A stretch of 64,000 nt of DNA from Ignavibacteriales bacterium (GTDB lineage: Bacteria; Bacteroidota; Ignavibacteria; Ignavibacteriales; Melioribacteraceae): positions 496,001 through 560,000 of the forward strand of contig JACKAA010000002.1 of assembly GCA_020635275.1 (NCBI GenBank), written 5' to 3'. This document shows, one piece after another, positions 61,786-64,000 of this stretch. The position numbers and the translations under genes were made by a program. Each line of letters begins with the position of its first letter. Position 1 is the first letter of the stretch. The notes under the pieces were generated by a model. The model was given only the letters and a program-made list of their open reading frames with translations. It made no database searches and had not been told where the DNA came from.

Positions 61786-63285
61786 CTAATATTTAATTAA
61801 AGTGCCCTGTCTTTCTTTGGCTTTTTCATCCCATTCTAAAGCCGTAGAATTTAGAAAATCTTGTTTGTCTTTATTTAATGCTTCCATATCTAAACCAATT
61901 ACTTTTTGAGCTTTTTCTTTGGTTGAAATATCTGGTAATTCAACGGGATATTTTAATCCATGTTTTACTAAAACGAGAGCTAATTCAGTTCTGGCATCTT
62001 TTACTTTTTCAATTGAAGTACCCAAAACTCTTAAAGCTTCAGCTGGAGAATGAAAACCTAAACCATTTGCAGCTGCAACCCAATCCCATCTCCATTGAGC
62101 ATGTCTTATATGTTGAAGAGCTGATTTCATTTCATCTTCGGTTGCTCCATTATCCCAAGCAATTTTTGCTTCTAAATGTGCTGCCGCTAAATTAATTTCT
62201 GCAATATTTCTTAATTCTTCAATTTTATCTTGGCGCGAATAAACATCCTTTAAAAGTGTTGTCGTTTCTTCTCTATGACAAACTTGACAAGAATTTGCAA
62301 CATTTGCCAAAGGACTTTGTACGTGATGATCTGTAAATTTAACTCCACCTTCCGTTTTATAAGGCATATGGCAATCTGCACAAGCTACACCGCGCTGTCC
62401 GTGTACTCCGGTCATAAACAATTCATAATCCGGATGTTGAGCTTTAAGCATTGGAGTTTTACTTAAGCTGTGTGTCCAATCTGTAAATTCAGATTCATCA
62501 TAATATTCTTCCATTTCTTCTGCACTAAATCCTTTATCCCATGGAAAAGTTAAATATGGAACTCCATCATGACCTTTTTTGTCAAAATAATATTCAACAT
62601 GGCACTGTGCACAAACCAAGGATCTCATTTCTTGACGTGAAAAATCTTCCATTTTCTTGCCTTGACGTTCAAATGCTTCAACTAGAGCAGGTCTGGAAAT
62701 TTTCAAACCCATTGTTTTATTATCATGACAATCACCACACCCGATTGGATTTACAACTTCGTGACCTTTTTCTTTCCAGGTACCTTTATAAAACTCATCA
62801 ATACCAATTTTTTCCATTACTCTTGGAACATCCGGGCTTTTGCATGTCCAGCAAGTAGCAGGCATCGGGTCTGTTGTAGCTCCGCCGGTTCTTAAAGTAT
62901 TTCTTATATCTGTAACTGCGTATGCATGTCCTCTTCCTTGATTATAATCTTTTGAAAATCCATAGCCAGCCCACATTACAACCAATTCCGGTATTTGTTC
63001 TAAATAATCTCTCATAACTGAACCGCCGTGTTTACTGGCGAAATCAGTCTCTAATGTTTTTCTATATGACTCATATTCTCTTGGGAAATTTTCTCCCCAA
63101 ACTTCATTTCGTGCATCATCATCAGCAATTGGTTTTACCATTTGCATTGTATAGTAAGCTTCATTCTTTCTTTCAAAAATTGAAGAAGCAAATAGTGCTA
63201 CTAACAGTACAATTATTACGGTAACTAAAAAAAGAATCCAACCAAACTTTGGTTTTTCATTTACTTTTTCACTAATTGGTTTCAT
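61786..63285 (-). CDS. nrfA: Ammonia-forming cytochrome c nitrite reductase, catalytic subunit
   Basis: 499 residues. It reduces nitrite to ammonium in the periplasm with six electrons. Five heme sites are visible: the lysine-ligated C145-W-T-C-K149 of the active-site heme, then CGDCH (183-187), CAQCH (225-229), CADCH (302-306) and CQVCH (333-337). YYFD after the third site supplies the active-site Tyr, and H284 in KAQHPDYELF the His. An N-terminal hydrophobic segment (about 15-35) is a signal peptide or anchor. It is 27 nt downstream of nrfH, with a terminator right after. Confidence 0.97.
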   Translation of the reverse strand: MKPISEKVNEKPKFGWILFLVTVIIVLLVALFASSIFERKNEAYYTMQMVKPIADDDARNEVWGENFPREYESYRKTLETDFASKHGGSVMRDYLEQIPELVVMWAGYGFSKDYNQGRGHAYAVTDIRNTLRTGGATTDPMPATCWTCKSPDVPRVMEKIGIDEFYKGTWKEKGHEVVNPIGCGDCHDNKTMGLKISRPALVEAFERQGKKMEDFSRQEMRSLVCAQCHVEYYFDKKGHDGVPYLTFPWDKGFSAEEMEEYYDESEFTDWTHSLSKTPMLKAQHPDYELFMTGVHGQRGVACADCHMPYKTEGGVKFTDHHVQSPLANVANSCQVCHREETTTLLKDVYSRQDKIEELRNIAEINLAAAHLEAKIAWDNGATEDEMKSALQHIRHAQWRWDWVAAANGLGFHSPAEALRVLGTSIEKVKDARTELALVLVKHGLKYPVELPDISTKEKAQKVIGLDMEALNKDKQDFLNSTALEWDEKAKERQGTLIKY

Positions 63286-63312
63286 TTTTTATCCTTTTGT
63301 TAATTAAAATTT

Positions 63313-63903
63313 TTATTTGTTTTTCAAAATCCAATCTGAAACAATTGGCTTAATATCTGGTCTTATAATATTTTGTGCAGAAGATAAACTATGAACTCTT
63401 CCATGTGGAGTTTCTCGGTGACAGTCCCAACAAAGTCTTTCTGAGCCATCATAAATACTTTTTGCATCTATTGATCTTAATGAAATTGGATGTAAATAAT
63501 TTGAGTGGCAGCGAATACAATTTTCTTGAACCGCGGCAATTCCTGCTTCTTTTATTCTAATTACCTGAGGCTCCATACGGAAAGTAAACATTGATGCATG
63601 TCTTAATCCATCACTGGCTTTAAAGAGATATTTCCTAACTATATTATCTTGGGGAACATGACAATCATTACATGTTGCCACTCTTCCATGGCTACCTCGT
63701 TCCCAAGATGCATATTCCGGATACATAACATGGCAGTTTACACAAGTTTGAGGACTATCTGATAGATAAGACACCGCATTAGAAATTTTGAAAGTATAAA
63801 TGATTAATCCGACAAGAACACCCATAATAATTGTAACCGGAAGTTTCCAACTTGGCGGCGGTATTATAAAATCAATTATACTTTTCTTTTTGTTTTCAGT
63901 CAT
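63313..63903 (-). CDS. nrfH: Cytochrome c nitrite reductase small subunit (quinol dehydrogenase)
   Basis: 196 residues. One N-terminal membrane helix (about 20-37) is followed by four c-type heme motifs: CVNCH (54-58), CNDCH (78-82), CIRCH (129-133) and CWDCH (158-162). This matches the NapC/NirT-family NrfH, which takes electrons from menaquinol and passes them to NrfA. VMYPEYASWERGSHGRV carries the conserved Met/His region near heme 1. It is the first gene of the operon; AGGGA lies about 7 nt before its start. The 97 nt upstream to the window edge show no clear FNR-type site. Confidence 0.96.
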   Translation of the reverse strand: MTENKKKSIIDFIIPPPSWKLPVTIIMGVLVGLIIYTFKISNAVSYLSDSPQTCVNCHVMYPEYASWERGSHGRVATCNDCHVPQDNIVRKYLFKASDGLRHASMFTFRMEPQVIRIKEAGIAAVQENCIRCHSNYLHPISLRSIDAKSIYDGSERLCWDCHRETPHGRVHSLSSAQNIIRPDIKPIVSDWILKNK

Positions 63904-64000
63904 TTTGGATCCCTTTGAAGGTTGCTGAAAAGATTAAAAATAATCAGAAATAATGATCCGATATATTTGAAGTTACTTATTTATAATTTTTAAATCAACA

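Noticed and set aside
1..64000. CRISPR arrays, prophage, tRNA genes and integrated plasmid signs
   Set aside because: No regularly spaced direct repeats, phage structural genes, tRNA-like cloverleaf ends or integrase genes were seen; the RAYT is the only mobile-type gene.
63904..64000. A possible FNR-type site (TTGAT) upstream of nrfH
   Set aside because: One TTGAT half is present near the window edge on the minus strand but no ATCAA partner follows at the right spacing.

Overview
The window is about 64 kb of strongly AT-rich bacterial chromosome. It most likely comes from the Ignavibacteria/Ignavibacteriales or a close relative in the Bacteroidota-Chlorobi supergroup. Three secreted proteins end in the C-terminal sorting domain that opens with NYPNPFNP and closes near KKMILxK, which is typical of type IX secretion cargo in that group. 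IspG is the long form, lipoproteins are abundant, and many start codons lack a strong Shine-Dalgarno sequence. The placement is an inference from protein character. No rRNA or tRNA gene was seen.

Layout. 1-4165: end of a cell-surface polysaccharide region (glycosyltransferase fragment, Wzx-type flippase, sulfotransferase, polysaccharide-deacetylase-like protein). 4428-8167: two convergent secreted proteins with sorting domains (LamG/PKD protein; M14 carboxypeptidase). 8356-15331: housekeeping and regulation (prfA, GT2, miaA, a GAF kinase-like protein lacking its phospho-acceptor His, a cNMP-binding-fold protein, an AlkA-type glycosylase, an ECF sigma factor with a zinc-binding anti-sigma). 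15393-25763: sorting-domain protein, AhpD-like protein, dgt, YHS protein, an M1-M28-PDZ peptidase fusion and an M16 peptidase. 25879-33502: small membrane and lipoproteins, two methyltransferases, a sialidase-like/esterase pair, a GDPD-like protein, rlmD, and a RAYT transposase flanked by perfect palindromes. 33631-37737: efflux operon (membrane-fusion protein, MacB-like permease, TolC). 37838-45105: a GluR0-like ligand-gated potassium channel, a lipoprotein cyclophilin, a GH13 amylase, dnaG, an outer-membrane protein and a coiled-coil protein. 45281-53030: one same-strand run holding a sigma-54 two-component system, several unknown lipoproteins, a Ycf48-like gene broken by one stop codon, and a beta-barrel-like protein. 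53355-61592: ispG, a zinc-ribbon protein, a Nif3-like protein, ruvA, ruvC, yebC, recJ and RNase P RNA. 61786-63903: the nrfHA nitrite reductase operon.

How it fits together. The envelope genes (surface glycan, secreted hydrolases, lipoproteins, efflux, ion channel) suggest a Gram-negative heterotroph that degrades polymers. nrfHA indicates respiratory nitrite reduction to ammonium. Two small-repeat systems stand out. One is a RAYT with 33-bp palindromes (two flanking it, one diverged copy 15 kb away). The other is a family of intergenic hairpins ending in ATGACA(A); two of its copies differ only by a compensatory base-pair swap, and one copy appears to have been absorbed into the start of a coding sequence.
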